Source: JANWHF01 sp036276235
Lineage (GTDB): Bacteria; Planctomycetota; Phycisphaerae; Tepidisphaerales; Tepidisphaeraceae
Assembly: GCA_036276235.1 (NCBI GenBank)
Contig: DATBDZ010000083.1
Location: forward strand, 1 to 21,917
DNA: 21,917 nucleotides
Direction: 5' to 3'
Position numbers and translations under genes: made by a program
Notes under the pieces: model-generated
Database searches by the model: none
What the model saw: only the letters and a program-made list of their open reading frames with translations
Told to the model about the DNA's origin: nothing
Part shown: piece by piece, positions 1 through 7,612 of the stretch
Numbering within the stretch: the stretch's first letter is position 1
Layout of the letters: each line of letters starts with the position of its first letter

Positions 1-2
1 GC

Positions 3-389
3 CAGCGGGCTGTTGAGCATCTGCGCACGCTGGCGATCTTTCATTACGTGTTGGCGGGGATGACGTTTCTCGTTGCGAGCCTGTTCATCGTCTATCTCGT
101 CACCGGCGCGCTGACGATGGCGCAACTGACCGCCGATCAGCGGTCGCATCTGCCGCAAGGCTTCGGCGCGCATTTGCAATGGGTTGGCATCGCCGGCATC
201 GCGGCGGGTTGGTCGCTGGCGGCGCTCAATGCGATCTCGGCGTGGATGATGCAGTTGCGCAAGGCGCGAGGGCTGTCCTTATTCGTGGCAGCGCTGAACC
301 TGGCGTGGGCGCCTGCGGGCACCTGTCTCGGACTGGTGACGATGTGGGTGCTGTCGCGGGAATCGGTGCGCAGCCTTTACGGCAAATGA
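3..389 (+). CDS. Small integral membrane protein (5' end outside window)
   Basis: The reading frame is open to the left edge of the window, so the gene starts before base 1. The frame reads QRAVEHLRTLAIFHYVLAG and continues into the GTG at 48, so that GTG is probably internal. Three hydrophobic stretches are visible, roughly codons 16-40, 55-80 and 90-118 of the visible part. The ending TCLGLVTMWVLSRESVRSLY and the opening EHLRxLAIFHYV pattern resemble a family of small, uncharacterised four-helix membrane proteins that I recall as common in planctomycetes and related bacteria; that family link is from memory. No catalytic motif is visible and no function can be given. It is on the plus strand and ends 82 bp before the stop of the convergent TPR gene, so it is not part of the minus-strand operon. 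Confidence 0.75.
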   Translation, partial: QRAVEHLRTLAIFHYVLAGMTFLVASLFIVYLVTGALTMAQLTADQRSHLPQGFGAHLQWVGIAGIAAGWSLAALNAISAWMMQLRKARGLSLFVAALNLAWAPAGTCLGLVTMWVLSRESVRSLYGK

Positions 390-460
390 GCCGTGCGATG
401 GGGTCCTCAAGGGCGGGATGACGATGTTCGTACGTCCAGCGCGGAATTGAGACCTCGGGG

Positions 461-483
461 GCCGCGGCGATTTATTCCGCGGC
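461..483. terminator. GC-rich hairpin overlapping the TPR gene stop codon
   Basis: GCCGCGG (461-467) and CCGCGGC (477-483) are perfect 7-bp arms around a 9-base AT-rich loop that contains the stop codon of the minus-strand TPR gene. It lies between two convergent genes and could stop transcription from either side. There is no run of T on either flank, so it is not a classical intrinsic terminator. The call rests only on the inverted repeat and its position. Confidence 0.3.
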
Positions 484-1122
484 AGCCTCGCCCGTATCGC
501 TGGTGGGCGATGATTCGCCGCCTGCTTTGGCGGCGATGGCTTTGTCGTATTGCTCCTGCATCTGGCGGGCGTTTTCCAGATTGCCGGCGGCTTCGGGGAA
601 ATCGGGGCGGAGCACCAGCGCGCGGCGGAGAAGATCGGTGGCCTCGGCGATCTGGCCGTGCTCCAGCAGGGTGTTGGCGAGGTTGTTGAGGGCGTCGGGA
701 AAGTCCGGCTGGTGTGCCAGCGCGTTGCGGTAGGAGAGGATCGCGTCTTCCGCTTTGCCTTCCGATTTGAGCAGCAGGCCGAGATTGAAGTGGGCTTCGG
801 CCAAATCGGGCTGGAGCTCGATCGCTTTGCGGAACTCCTCAATTGCCGGATCGACCTGGCCCATTGTCGCCAGGGCCAAGGCAAGGTTGGCGTGATAAGC
901 GGCGGCGCGCGGGTTGCCGGCGATGGCGCGGCGGAACAGCTCAATCGCGGGGGCAGCGTGGCCCGCACGATGCGCCAGAAGCCCGAGCATATGCAGCGCA
1001 TCGGGATGATCCGGCCGATAGATCAGGATCTGGCGAAACATCGACTCGGCGTCGGCGGGCCGGCCGGCGCGCATGTTCTGCAGGCCAATCTCGTAAGCTT
1101 GTTCAATCGTCAGGGTTGGCAT
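472..1122 (-). CDS. TPR repeat protein (216 aa)
   Basis: This protein is almost entirely tetratricopeptide repeats. Five to six 34-residue units run from residue 5 to about 190, with typical signatures such as AAAYHANLALALATMGQVD and AEAHFNLGLLLKSEGKAEDA. TPR arrays are protein-interaction scaffolds. The last 25 residues are a low-complexity Ala/Glu/Ser tail. The N-terminus (MPTLTIEQAYEIGLQNMRAG) is clearly related to that of the upstream TPR-glycosyltransferase (MPTLTLDQAFQMALQLDQAG), and the similarity continues through the first repeats, so the two genes look like a duplication in which this copy lacks the glycosyltransferase domain. Its ATG lies 13 bp inside the end of the upstream gene, so translation is probably coupled. 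It is the last gene of the minus-strand run. Its partner is unknown; a substrate-adaptor role beside the glycosyltransferase is an inference. Confidence 0.88.
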   Translation of the reverse strand: MPTLTIEQAYEIGLQNMRAGRPADAESMFRQILIYRPDHPDALHMLGLLAHRAGHAAPAIELFRRAIAGNPRAAAYHANLALALATMGQVDPAIEEFRKAIELQPDLAEAHFNLGLLLKSEGKAEDAILSYRNALAHQPDFPDALNNLANTLLEHGQIAEATDLLRRALVLRPDFPEAAGNLENARQMQEQYDKAIAAKAGGESSPTSDTGEAAAE

Positions 1123-3047
1123 TGAGTTTCTCCGCGGAGGGGTGAAGGCGACAGATTTTGGGTAGCAATGTTTTGTAAGTCGGTGGCGATCTGCTTCATC
1201 GGAACGGACCAGTCTCCGATTGATTGCTGGCGGTAAAGCCGCACGGTCGGATACCAGGGGGAATCTGAGCGATCCTCAAGCCAGCGCCAGTCGGCGAAGC
1301 GCTTGAGGATAACCCACACGGGTTTGCCCAGCGCGGCGGCGACGTGGGCCATGACGGCGTCAATGGTGATGACCAGATCAAGATTGGCGACCATCGCCGC
1401 CGTGTCGGCAAGATCGGCAAACTCCGCGGTGTAGTCCAGTGCCGCGAGGCCCGGCGGAAGCTGCTGGCGCGGCGATGCATTCTGCATTTGCAGAGAGTAA
1501 TACCTCACATTTTGCACTTGGGCCAAAGGCGCAAGATCTTGCGGCGACAGCGAACGGTTTCGAGGGACCGGGGCCGATAACCAGGCGAGGCCGACCTTCA
1601 AGAGTGGGTGCGCGGCGGTTGGCCGCGCGCTTGCCGGGTTCCCTCCTCCGGTACTCCGGGGGAGGGTTAGGGTGGGGGCGGTTTGTGCTGGAGGCGCTCG
1701 ATCGACATAGCCCCCACCCCAGCCCTCCCCCGGAGTACCGGAGGAGGGAGTATGGGGTTCAAGCTTTCGACGCCAGTGTTCGATCTTTTGCGGATCCACC
1801 GAAATGTAAGGCACATCCGCCGGGAGGTTGTTCAGCGTGATTCCCAGGCGACAGGGAAGGCTCATCATCGGGCAGTGCAGATCAAAGTGCGGAATTGCGT
1901 CGCCGTGGATGATGATCTGATGGACGCCGCTGACAGTGGCAATCAGCGGAGCCACTTCGCGGCGGGCTTCGACGATCACCCGCGCGCCGCGTGCCGCCAG
2001 CATCGGAATAAATCGCGCAAACTGAATCGCGTCGCCGAAACCCTGCTCGGCGTGGACGAAGAGAGTGCGGCCGGCCAGATCGCCGCCGTCCCATTCCGGC
2101 TGGGCGAAGTTGTGACCAATGAATCGCACCTTCAGGCGGCGTCTGGCTTCGTACAGAGGCCAGCCGCGCGCGTAATCGCCGCGTGAGAGCATGGCGATCG
2201 CGAGCCCCCAGCGCGCCTCGGCGTGATTTGGGTTGATGGCCATGGCGCGCTCGAAAAGCGCGATTGCCTCGTCGGCTCTTCCGACTTCCGCAAGAGCCGC
2301 ACCGAGATTGCTCAAAGCGGCTGGATCATCCGGGCGCATTGAACGCGCGCGCCCCAATAGCGCGATCGCTTCGTCGAAGCGCTGAAGCCAGCGCAGCGGC
2401 TGCGCGAGATTGCTGATCGCCTGAAAGTGGTCCGGTTGAAGCGCAAGCGCGCGCCGGAAGGTGGCGACCGCCTCGTCCAGGCGATCCATCTCAACCAGGG
2501 CATTTCCCAGATCACTCAGAGCGTCGGCGGAAGGTTGAAGCGATGCAGCCTTCTCGAATGCTTGGACGGCCTGCGGCCAGCGCTGCAATTGCGCGAATGT
2601 GCGCCCCAGCTCATGAGCGGCATCGGGGAAAGCGGCGCGGTCGGCGGCCGCGTTCAATGCCGCGATCGATTCCTCCGTGCGGCCAAGCTGCTTGAGCAGC
2701 ACGCCGAGGTTATATTGCGCATCGACCAGATCCGGCTGAAGCGCGACCGCCGTTTTTAATGCTTCGATGGACTGATCGATCTTTCCGTCGGCGGCGAGGG
2801 CGTTGCCGAGGTTGCAGTGATAGGCCGCCACCTTCGGCGCCGCAGCGACCGCGCGGCGAAAAAGCTCTGCCGCGACGCGATGATTCCCCTCCTGGCCGGC
2901 CATAATTCCAAGGCGATCCAGAGCCGGCGAATGATTCGGCTGATGCGTGATGATCTGGCGAAGGATTGCAGCGGCCTCCCCGCGCTGGCCCGCCTGGTCC
3001 AGCTGGAGCGCCATCTGGAAGGCCTGGTCGAGGGTGAGCGTGGGCAT
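1110..3047 (-). CDS. TPR protein with C-terminal glycosyltransferase-like domain
   Basis: The 645-residue protein has about eight tetratricopeptide repeats (residues 5-290) followed by a GT-B-type domain of the kind found in bacterial TPR-glycosyltransferases (O-GlcNAc-transferase/GT9-like). Recognisable parts are RGDYARGWPLYEARR at the junction, FVHAEQGFGDAIQFARF, the LKVGLAWLSAP strand, DLVITIDAVMAHVAAALGKP and the ending WRWLEDRSDSPWYPTVRLYR. Such proteins usually transfer a sugar from a nucleotide donor to a protein or glycan; the acceptor here is unknown. Residues 434-469 are an in-frame repeat insertion between the two halves of the glycosyltransferase domain (separate entry). The last residues (LSPSPLRGE) also look repeat-derived. 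The start ATG is supported by the paralogous N-terminus of the next gene, although no clear ribosome binding site is visible. It lies downstream of the SecA-like gene, separated from it by a 76-bp palindrome. Confidence 0.85.
   Translation of the reverse strand: MPTLTLDQAFQMALQLDQAGQRGEAAAILRQIITHQPNHSPALDRLGIMAGQEGNHRVAAELFRRAVAAAPKVAAYHCNLGNALAADGKIDQSIEALKTAVALQPDLVDAQYNLGVLLKQLGRTEESIAALNAAADRAAFPDAAHELGRTFAQLQRWPQAVQAFEKAASLQPSADALSDLGNALVEMDRLDEAVATFRRALALQPDHFQAISNLAQPLRWLQRFDEAIALLGRARSMRPDDPAALSNLGAALAEVGRADEAIALFERAMAINPNHAEARWGLAIAMLSRGDYARGWPLYEARRRLKVRFIGHNFAQPEWDGGDLAGRTLFVHAEQGFGDAIQFARFIPMLAARGARVIVEARREVAPLIATVSGVHQIIIHGDAIPHFDLHCPMMSLPCRLGITLNNLPADVPYISVDPQKIEHWRRKLEPHTPSSGTPGEGWGGGYVDRAPPAQTAPTLTLPRSTGGGNPASARPTAAHPLLKVGLAWLSAPVPRNRSLSPQDLAPLAQVQNVRYYSLQMQNASPRQQLPPGLAALDYTAEFADLADTAAMVANLDLVITIDAVMAHVAAALGKPVWVILKRFADWRWLEDRSDSPWYPTVRLYRQQSIGDWSVPMKQIATDLQNIATQNLSPSPLRGETQCQP
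1641..1748. repeat. 108-bp palindromic element inserted in frame in the glycosyltransferase gene
   Basis: Left arm 1641-1679 and right arm 1710-1748 are 39 bases each and pair at 37 of 39 positions, around a 30-base centre. The element is exactly 36 codons long and carries no stop in the minus-strand frame, so it adds a peptide with mirror-like halves (TPSSGTPGEGWGGG and PTLTLPRSTGGG) to the enzyme. The 'LTLPRSTGGG' translation is one I recall from dispersed palindromic repeats in other high-GC genomes; copy number here cannot be counted from one window. The flanking codons on the C-terminal side (about residues 470-482) are also Pro/Ala-rich and may belong to the insertion. Confidence 0.85.
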
Positions 3048-3120
3048 AAGGGGTGCCAGTTGCGGGCAGCGATGAGTAACGTGGTGTCAGGGACGTGATC
3101 GACGAGATCACCACGACGGT

Positions 3121-3196
3121 GTCATGCTGAGGTACTCCGAAGCATCTAGCCGATTTGCCCAAGCCAGCCAGATGCTTCGGAGTACCTCAGCATGAC
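3121..3196. repeat. 76-bp intergenic palindrome, copy 1
   Basis: Two perfect 27-bp arms (3121-3147 and 3170-3196) flank a 22-base centre. The arms begin GTCATGCTGAGGTACTCC and are identical to the outer arms of a second copy at 21393-21468, which has the same total length. The element lies between the stop of the SecA-like gene and the start of the TPR-glycosyltransferase. In the transcript it would fold into a long hairpin, so it could act as a terminator or a processing or stability element. There is no coding capacity and no terminal duplication that I can see. Confidence 0.9.
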
Positions 3197-3229
3197 GGTG
3201 CTGCGAGTCAACATAATCCCTCGAAACGA

Positions 3230-5191
3230 TTAGAACGGCAGCGACTGATCCATCCAGTCGTCGTTTTTGAGGACCTGCTTGCGATTGAATCTTGCGAGGC
3301 GCTCCGCGTGGTTCTGCGCCATGAGAATGAGCCGGTTGGCGCCGAGCGTGCGCCAGGCCTTTCTTGCGCGCGCGGCATGACGCAGGAACAAATCGTCTTC
3401 GGCACAGCAGAAAAGCTGCGCGGAGCCGGGATCGCCCTGACGGGCGGCGCGGCCGAAAAGCTGGCGATCGACGCGGCCGGAGCTGTGCGGCTCTGTCGCG
3501 ATCACGTGCAAGCCGCCGATCTGCGCCACGCCCTTGGCCAGCTTGATGTCGGTGCCGCGGCCGGCCATGTTGGTGGCGACGGTGATCTGGCCATGCTGGC
3601 CCGCCTGCGCGACGATCTGGGCTTCGGTTTTGTTCTGCGATGCGTTCAGCACGCTGTGCGGGAGATCGCGCGTGGTGAGCCGACGGCTGACTTCCTCGGA
3701 CGCCAGCACGCTGCGTGTACCGATCAAAACGGGCACGCCCTTCTTATGCAGCTCGGCGACGCGCTCGGCAACCGCCTCCCACTTTTCATCCGGCGTCTGA
3801 AACATCCGCGTCGGCAACTGCACGCGAATGCATGGGCGATTGGTCGGGATGCGGACGATCGGCCGCTGATAGATCTGCCAGAACTCGGGAGCGGCTTCCC
3901 AGGCGGTGCCGGTCATGCCGCACATGATCGGGTACTGGCGGAAGAAGCGCTGGAAGCTCTGGCGCGCCATGTTTTCCTTGTCGGCGGTAACCGGAGTTTT
4001 CTCCTTGATCTCGATCGCCTGGTGCAGGCCGTTGCGCCATGAGCGGTCGGCCATCACGCGGCCGGTGAACTCGTCGATGATCTGCACCTTGCTCTTGCTG
4101 TGCTGGCTGGGATTGTCGCCGACCAGATAATGCTCGTCGCGCGTGTAGCAATGGATGGCGGTGAGCGCCTGGGCGACGAGCTCCTCTCGGCGTCGGCGGC
4201 CGCGCCAGAAGTTGCTCCCGACGCACATCGCCTCAAGCGTATCCTGCCCGCCGGGCAGCAGCTCGCATTGGCGGATGGTCTGGTCGATCTTGAAATCGCG
4301 GCCGAGCGTCATCTTCTGTGCCAGCTCGTAAGCGGCTTGGAAGTAGACGGCGTTGGGGTCTTCATCGCCGGGCGAGCCGGAGATGATCAGCGGGGTGACG
4401 GCTTCGTCGATGAGCAAGCTGTCGGCTTCGTCAACAATGGCGCGGAAGAGACCGGGAACCAGAAGCCCATCCGCCCCGCCGCGCCCGATCATGCGGCCGA
4501 CGGAAGTTTGTGCGGCATTGCGAAGTGTCCCGAGCTTGATCTGATCGCGCAAAAAGTCGGCGACCAATTCCTTGCTGGTGGTGTAGACGACATTGCGCCG
4601 GTAATGCTCGAAGCGATCGGGCGTGGTCGATTCGTGGACGGTGAAGCCGACCTTCAGCCCGAGCATGTGATAGACCGGACTCATTTCCTCGGCGTCGCGT
4701 TCGACGAGGTAATCGTTGACGGTGATGACATGAACCGGCCGGCCCGACCAGGCCCACAGGCTGGCGGCGAGCGACGCGGTGAGCGTCTTGCCTTCACCGG
4801 TCGCCATCTCGGCGACGGCGCCTTCGCACATGGCCATCGCGCCCATGATCTGCACGGGAAACGGCCGCAGCCCCAGAGCACGAAGGGCGGCTTCGCGGAT
4901 CAGGGCAAAGGCGCGATCGTGCAACGGTCCAATCAGACGATTCACGCGCGCCAGATCGCGCACTTCATTCACCGCTTCGCGAAATTGCGAGGCGCCAAGA
5001 TTGTGGATTTCCGGCTCGAGCAACTCGACGCGCTCGGCGGCTTTGCGCAATCGCGGCAGGACGCGCCGGCGATTCTTGAAATAGCCGATGACCCCGTTGG
5101 CTACGATGTCCAGATTCTTCAGCTCCGGCAGCTTGACCCGCCGAGCGTCGAAGATCGACCATAGCTCGTGATGTGATGCGATGTCGGACAT
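3230..5191 (-). CDS. SecA-like translocase ATPase, short form
   Basis: SecA is the ATPase motor that pushes unfolded proteins through SecYEG. This 653-residue protein carries the motor parts: Walker A TGEGKT (131-136), DEAD box (254-257) in VDEADSLL, the preprotein-crosslinking region (about 270-400), CGMTGTA (424-430), NMAGRGTDIKL (541-551) and the GRAARQGDPGS arginine-finger motif (580-590). Canonical SecA is about 850-900 residues. Here the chain ends soon after the second helicase domain with about 60 basic residues, so the wing/scaffold region and the C-terminal zinc-binding tail are missing. It is therefore more likely a specialised paralogue than the housekeeping SecA. It follows the M50-HlyD gene by 90 bp on the same strand and precedes the TPR-glycosyltransferase, which suggests a role in export of particular substrates. 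That role is an inference; the family assignment is firm. Confidence 0.9.
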   Translation of the reverse strand: MSDIASHHELWSIFDARRVKLPELKNLDIVANGVIGYFKNRRRVLPRLRKAAERVELLEPEIHNLGASQFREAVNEVRDLARVNRLIGPLHDRAFALIREAALRALGLRPFPVQIMGAMAMCEGAVAEMATGEGKTLTASLAASLWAWSGRPVHVITVNDYLVERDAEEMSPVYHMLGLKVGFTVHESTTPDRFEHYRRNVVYTTSKELVADFLRDQIKLGTLRNAAQTSVGRMIGRGGADGLLVPGLFRAIVDEADSLLIDEAVTPLIISGSPGDEDPNAVYFQAAYELAQKMTLGRDFKIDQTIRQCELLPGGQDTLEAMCVGSNFWRGRRRREELVAQALTAIHCYTRDEHYLVGDNPSQHSKSKVQIIDEFTGRVMADRSWRNGLHQAIEIKEKTPVTADKENMARQSFQRFFRQYPIMCGMTGTAWEAAPEFWQIYQRPIVRIPTNRPCIRVQLPTRMFQTPDEKWEAVAERVAELHKKGVPVLIGTRSVLASEEVSRRLTTRDLPHSVLNASQNKTEAQIVAQAGQHGQITVATNMAGRGTDIKLAKGVAQIGGLHVIATEPHSSGRVDRQLFGRAARQGDPGSAQLFCCAEDDLFLRHAARARKAWRTLGANRLILMAQNHAERLARFNRKQVLKNDDWMDQSLPF

Positions 5192-5196
5192 AAATA

Positions 5197-5229
5197 GTTG
5201 TCAGTTGCCAGTTGTCAGTTGTCAGTTGC
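5197..5229. repeat. Short tandem repeat between M50 and SecA-like genes
   Basis: About 33 bases made of imperfect copies of a 7-10 base unit (GTTGTCA / GTTGCCA) fill part of the 90-bp gap just upstream of the SecA-like start. On the transcribed strand this reads as repeated CAACTGACAACTG. It sits where a ribosome binding site would be expected, and I see none. It may affect initiation or be a neutral simple repeat. Confidence 0.75.
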
Positions 5230-5281
5230 AGAAGGAGAAAAATATCTCCGCTGCCACCAGCGCCCGACAACCAGCGACCGT

Positions 5282-7516
5282 TTATATCAGAGGACTCGAC
5301 GGTCTGGATTGCAGCACTTGCAGGACTCGGCGATACCAGCGGTAGGCGACCGGTTCCCAGCCGAGCTTGAAGTGGACGTAGGCGGTCTGGCCGGTGACGA
5401 ATTTCTCGCCGGGGTTGCTGACCGGCACGTCAACCTCGAACTCCGGCGTCCTGAGCTTGGTCGGATCCTTCGGATCAGCCGCGGCTTCCCCGCCGCTCGG
5501 TTGCGTGACCTGCGAGCCAGGCGACCTGGTGGAGCCGGCGACAAGCAAATGGGGAACGCCGCCCGTCAGCGTTTCATTCATGTCCGAGGCCAGGCGGATC
5601 TCGATCTTCATTCGGTCCTTCGCAGTCGCGGGCTGGGTCGCCGGGTTGGACGTTGAGGCCGCCAATACGCGGGTGATCAATTCTGAATTGGCCTGTTCGA
5701 GCAAGACCTTGACATTGAGCACCGAAGCATCCTGAACGATGCCGATTTTCGTATCGTGCTTGAGTTGGACACCCCTCAGGTTGATCAGGTCGGGAGCGAT
5801 CAGCGTACCGTTGGCGGGAGCACGAATCGTCAACAGGTTTTTCTGCAGATTGTACTGCTCGAGCGTCTGTTGGACGGAGTCGCGCATCGCCTCATCGCCG
5901 GCCAACTGGTCCGTAGCCCCGGCGCGGTCGATCACGAGCTTGTCCCTGTAGTAGACGAGGTCGGCTTCCTGTTGCTTGATGTTCTTTTCCAGTTCTGGAT
6001 CGGTGGCGACGAGGATCACGTCCCCCGCCTTCATCCGGTCTCCATCATGAGCGACGATATCGGTCACCATTCCGAGATAACGTGGATAGATTACCTGGTG
6101 GACGGCGGCCTCGGCGGCGGCGGCTTCCTCAACGTTGTACGGCATCGGGATGAAGCCAATGCCGGTAACGACCAGCGCAATCACCACCAGCGAGAAGGCA
6201 ACTGCCTTGGTACGTTTTCGGTGAAGCTCAGGGTCAAGGGCGAGATATTTGAACAACTTGTAAATCGGCACGACCAGCCACGTCGCCACGCCGCCCAGCG
6301 ACATCAAAATGCCCAGGATCGGCACCTGGAATGCGACCATGACGATAATCAGCACGCCGATGAAAACGCGATAGATCGACGATGCGATTGAATAGAAAAG
6401 CAGCCAGAATCGCTGCAATGGGGAAGGAAGCGGATTCTGTGACTTGACGTTGAAAACGTGCCGCTTGATCAGGCCCAGCGAATATTCCGAGCTCTTCTGC
6501 CGCAGGTTCGGAATCTCCAGGAAGTCGGAGAGAATGTAGTAGCCGTCGTAACGGAGCAGTGGATTGGCGTTGAAGAGGACCGTCGTCACGCTCGCTACCA
6601 GCATCGCGTTAAATGCAAGCTGCGCGATCAGCGAATTCGGATCGCCCGTGCGCATCCATACGAAGGCGGCGAGTGACGCGAAAAACAACTCGACGATCAT
6701 CCCCGCAGCGCCCACGAAGATGCGGTGCCATTTGTTGGGGAACGACCATGCCGAGCTGGCATCAACGTAAGGCGTCGGCACGAAAACCAGCAGCATGATT
6801 CCCAGCTCGTGGCATTCCCCGCCGAATCGTCTGCATGAAAAGGCGTGGCCAAGCTCGTGAATCAGCTTCACGAAGACGAACACCGCCCACATGTAGACGA
6901 CGTTGATCGTATTCGACTTGATGTCGATCGCATGCTTGGCGGCGCTGGTCAGGCTATGCTGGCCGCCCTTCAAATAGGGCGCGAGCATCGCCAGCGCGCT
7001 GCCAACCACCGCGATCCACACCAACGCGCCGAACTTGCTGAACAGAATCCGCGCGATCGGCATCCAGCGTTTGAGGAATTGATCCGGGTCCCAGATCGGC
7101 ACACGCGGGAAGAGCACGTTCATCAGCCGATTCTGCATCTTCCGCTTGCTCAATTGCTTGTGCCGGCGGAGCAGAACGGTCGCATCGGGCGTGATGTCGG
7201 CGTCAATCAGATTTGCCGAATAAAGATGCGTGAGGATCTGAATGACTTCCGGCTGCGTCGGTGCATCGTCTTCCAGATGTCCGCCGGCCAGGTCCCACGC
7301 TTCGGAAACGGTGCGCGAGCCATCGAGCAGACCGACGAACCGGTAGGCCGGGTCGCTCAGACGGTGGTACTGGTTGCCGGCCGGATCGCGTACGACATAC
7401 CAGCGCTCGCCGCGATAAAACTGCCGCGAGACCTGCGCCGAAGCCCGAAGCTTGGCCTTCAGGTCCTTCACGCGATACCAGGACTCGGAAAATGTTGGGC
7501 GTGCTTGAAGAGTCAT
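5282..7516 (-). CDS. PqqD-like / M50 site-2-protease-type / HlyD-like fusion protein
   Basis: This 744-residue membrane protein has three parts. Residues 30-120 resemble a PqqD-like winged-helix domain (LSDPAYRFVGLLDGSRTV), a fold used elsewhere to bind peptides. Residues 160-460 form a polytopic M50-type protease core with zinc motif HELGH (220-224) and the second motif NPLLRYDGYY (318-327), whose Asp324 would be the third ligand; about seven hydrophobic helices are visible. Residues 460-610 resemble an HlyD/biotinyl-lipoyl arm with a short coiled coil (KNIKQQEADLVYYRDKL) and the strand LTIRAPANGTLIAP. After that come a Pro/Ser/Gly-rich linker and a final strand. Intact zinc ligands suggest a working peptidase, although in some exporters of this type cleavage has not been shown. 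It lies 96 bp downstream of the GAF-HlyD gene in the same run. The ATG at 7516 lacks a clear Shine-Dalgarno sequence. Confidence 0.87.
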   Translation of the reverse strand: MTLQARPTFSESWYRVKDLKAKLRASAQVSRQFYRGERWYVVRDPAGNQYHRLSDPAYRFVGLLDGSRTVSEAWDLAGGHLEDDAPTQPEVIQILTHLYSANLIDADITPDATVLLRRHKQLSKRKMQNRLMNVLFPRVPIWDPDQFLKRWMPIARILFSKFGALVWIAVVGSALAMLAPYLKGGQHSLTSAAKHAIDIKSNTINVVYMWAVFVFVKLIHELGHAFSCRRFGGECHELGIMLLVFVPTPYVDASSAWSFPNKWHRIFVGAAGMIVELFFASLAAFVWMRTGDPNSLIAQLAFNAMLVASVTTVLFNANPLLRYDGYYILSDFLEIPNLRQKSSEYSLGLIKRHVFNVKSQNPLPSPLQRFWLLFYSIASSIYRVFIGVLIIVMVAFQVPILGILMSLGGVATWLVVPIYKLFKYLALDPELHRKRTKAVAFSLVVIALVVTGIGFIPMPYNVEEAAAAEAAVHQVIYPRYLGMVTDIVAHDGDRMKAGDVILVATDPELEKNIKQQEADLVYYRDKLVIDRAGATDQLAGDEAMRDSVQQTLEQYNLQKNLLTIRAPANGTLIAPDLINLRGVQLKHDTKIGIVQDASVLNVKVLLEQANSELITRVLAASTSNPATQPATAKDRMKIEIRLASDMNETLTGGVPHLLVAGSTRSPGSQVTQPSGGEAAADPKDPTKLRTPEFEVDVPVSNPGEKFVTGQTAYVHFKLGWEPVAYRWYRRVLQVLQSRPSSPLI

Positions 7517-7522
7517 TGGAAT

Positions 7523-7608
7523 GAGTTTCGGGTTTCAGGTTTCAGGTTTCGGGTTAAAACGGCCCGGGATTCTGCAACCCGAAAGCTGAAACCCGAAACT
7601 CGAAACCC
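7523..7608. repeat. Degenerate GGTTTC repeats forming a long hairpin
   Basis: The gap between the GAF-HlyD and M50 genes is filled by copies of a GTTTCGGGTTTCAG-like unit (7523-7555) followed by the complementary set (7576-7608). The 33-base arms match at about 29 positions, with a 20-base spacer. On RNA this would give a strong stem just before the M50 start codon. The unit resembles simple repeats I recall from intergenic DNA of several high-GC bacteria; no protein is encoded. Confidence 0.8.
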
Positions 7609-7612
7609 ATTT

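Noticed and set aside
279..1001. 240-codon minus-strand frame overlapping the TPR gene
   Set aside because: Same strand, other frame; Arg/Pro/Ser-rich translation typical of a GC shadow, while the 216-residue frame shows real TPRs.
1123..1165. LSPSPLRGE-like tail of the glycosyltransferase as a full repeat element
   Set aside because: Only a short TCCGCGGA palindrome and a few similar codons are visible; not enough to call an element, so it is mentioned only within the gene entry.
3155..4042. 295-codon plus-strand frame starting in the 76-bp palindrome
   Set aside because: Its start comes from the repeat arm and the rest is antisense to the SecA-like gene.
4100..5164. 354-codon open frame on the plus strand opposite the SecA-like gene
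   Set aside because: It is antisense to a gene with complete SecA motifs, and its own translation has no domain; high GC keeps the opposite strand open.
5197..5229. Repeats resembling a CRISPR array
   Set aside because: Units are 7-10 bases without spacers; it is a simple tandem repeat.
7200..7260. Peptide NPLPSPLQRF in the M50 protein (about residues 361-370) as another repeat insertion
   Set aside because: The surrounding sequence reads through as expected for the family and there is no inverted repeat in the DNA; resemblance to PSPLRGE is chance.
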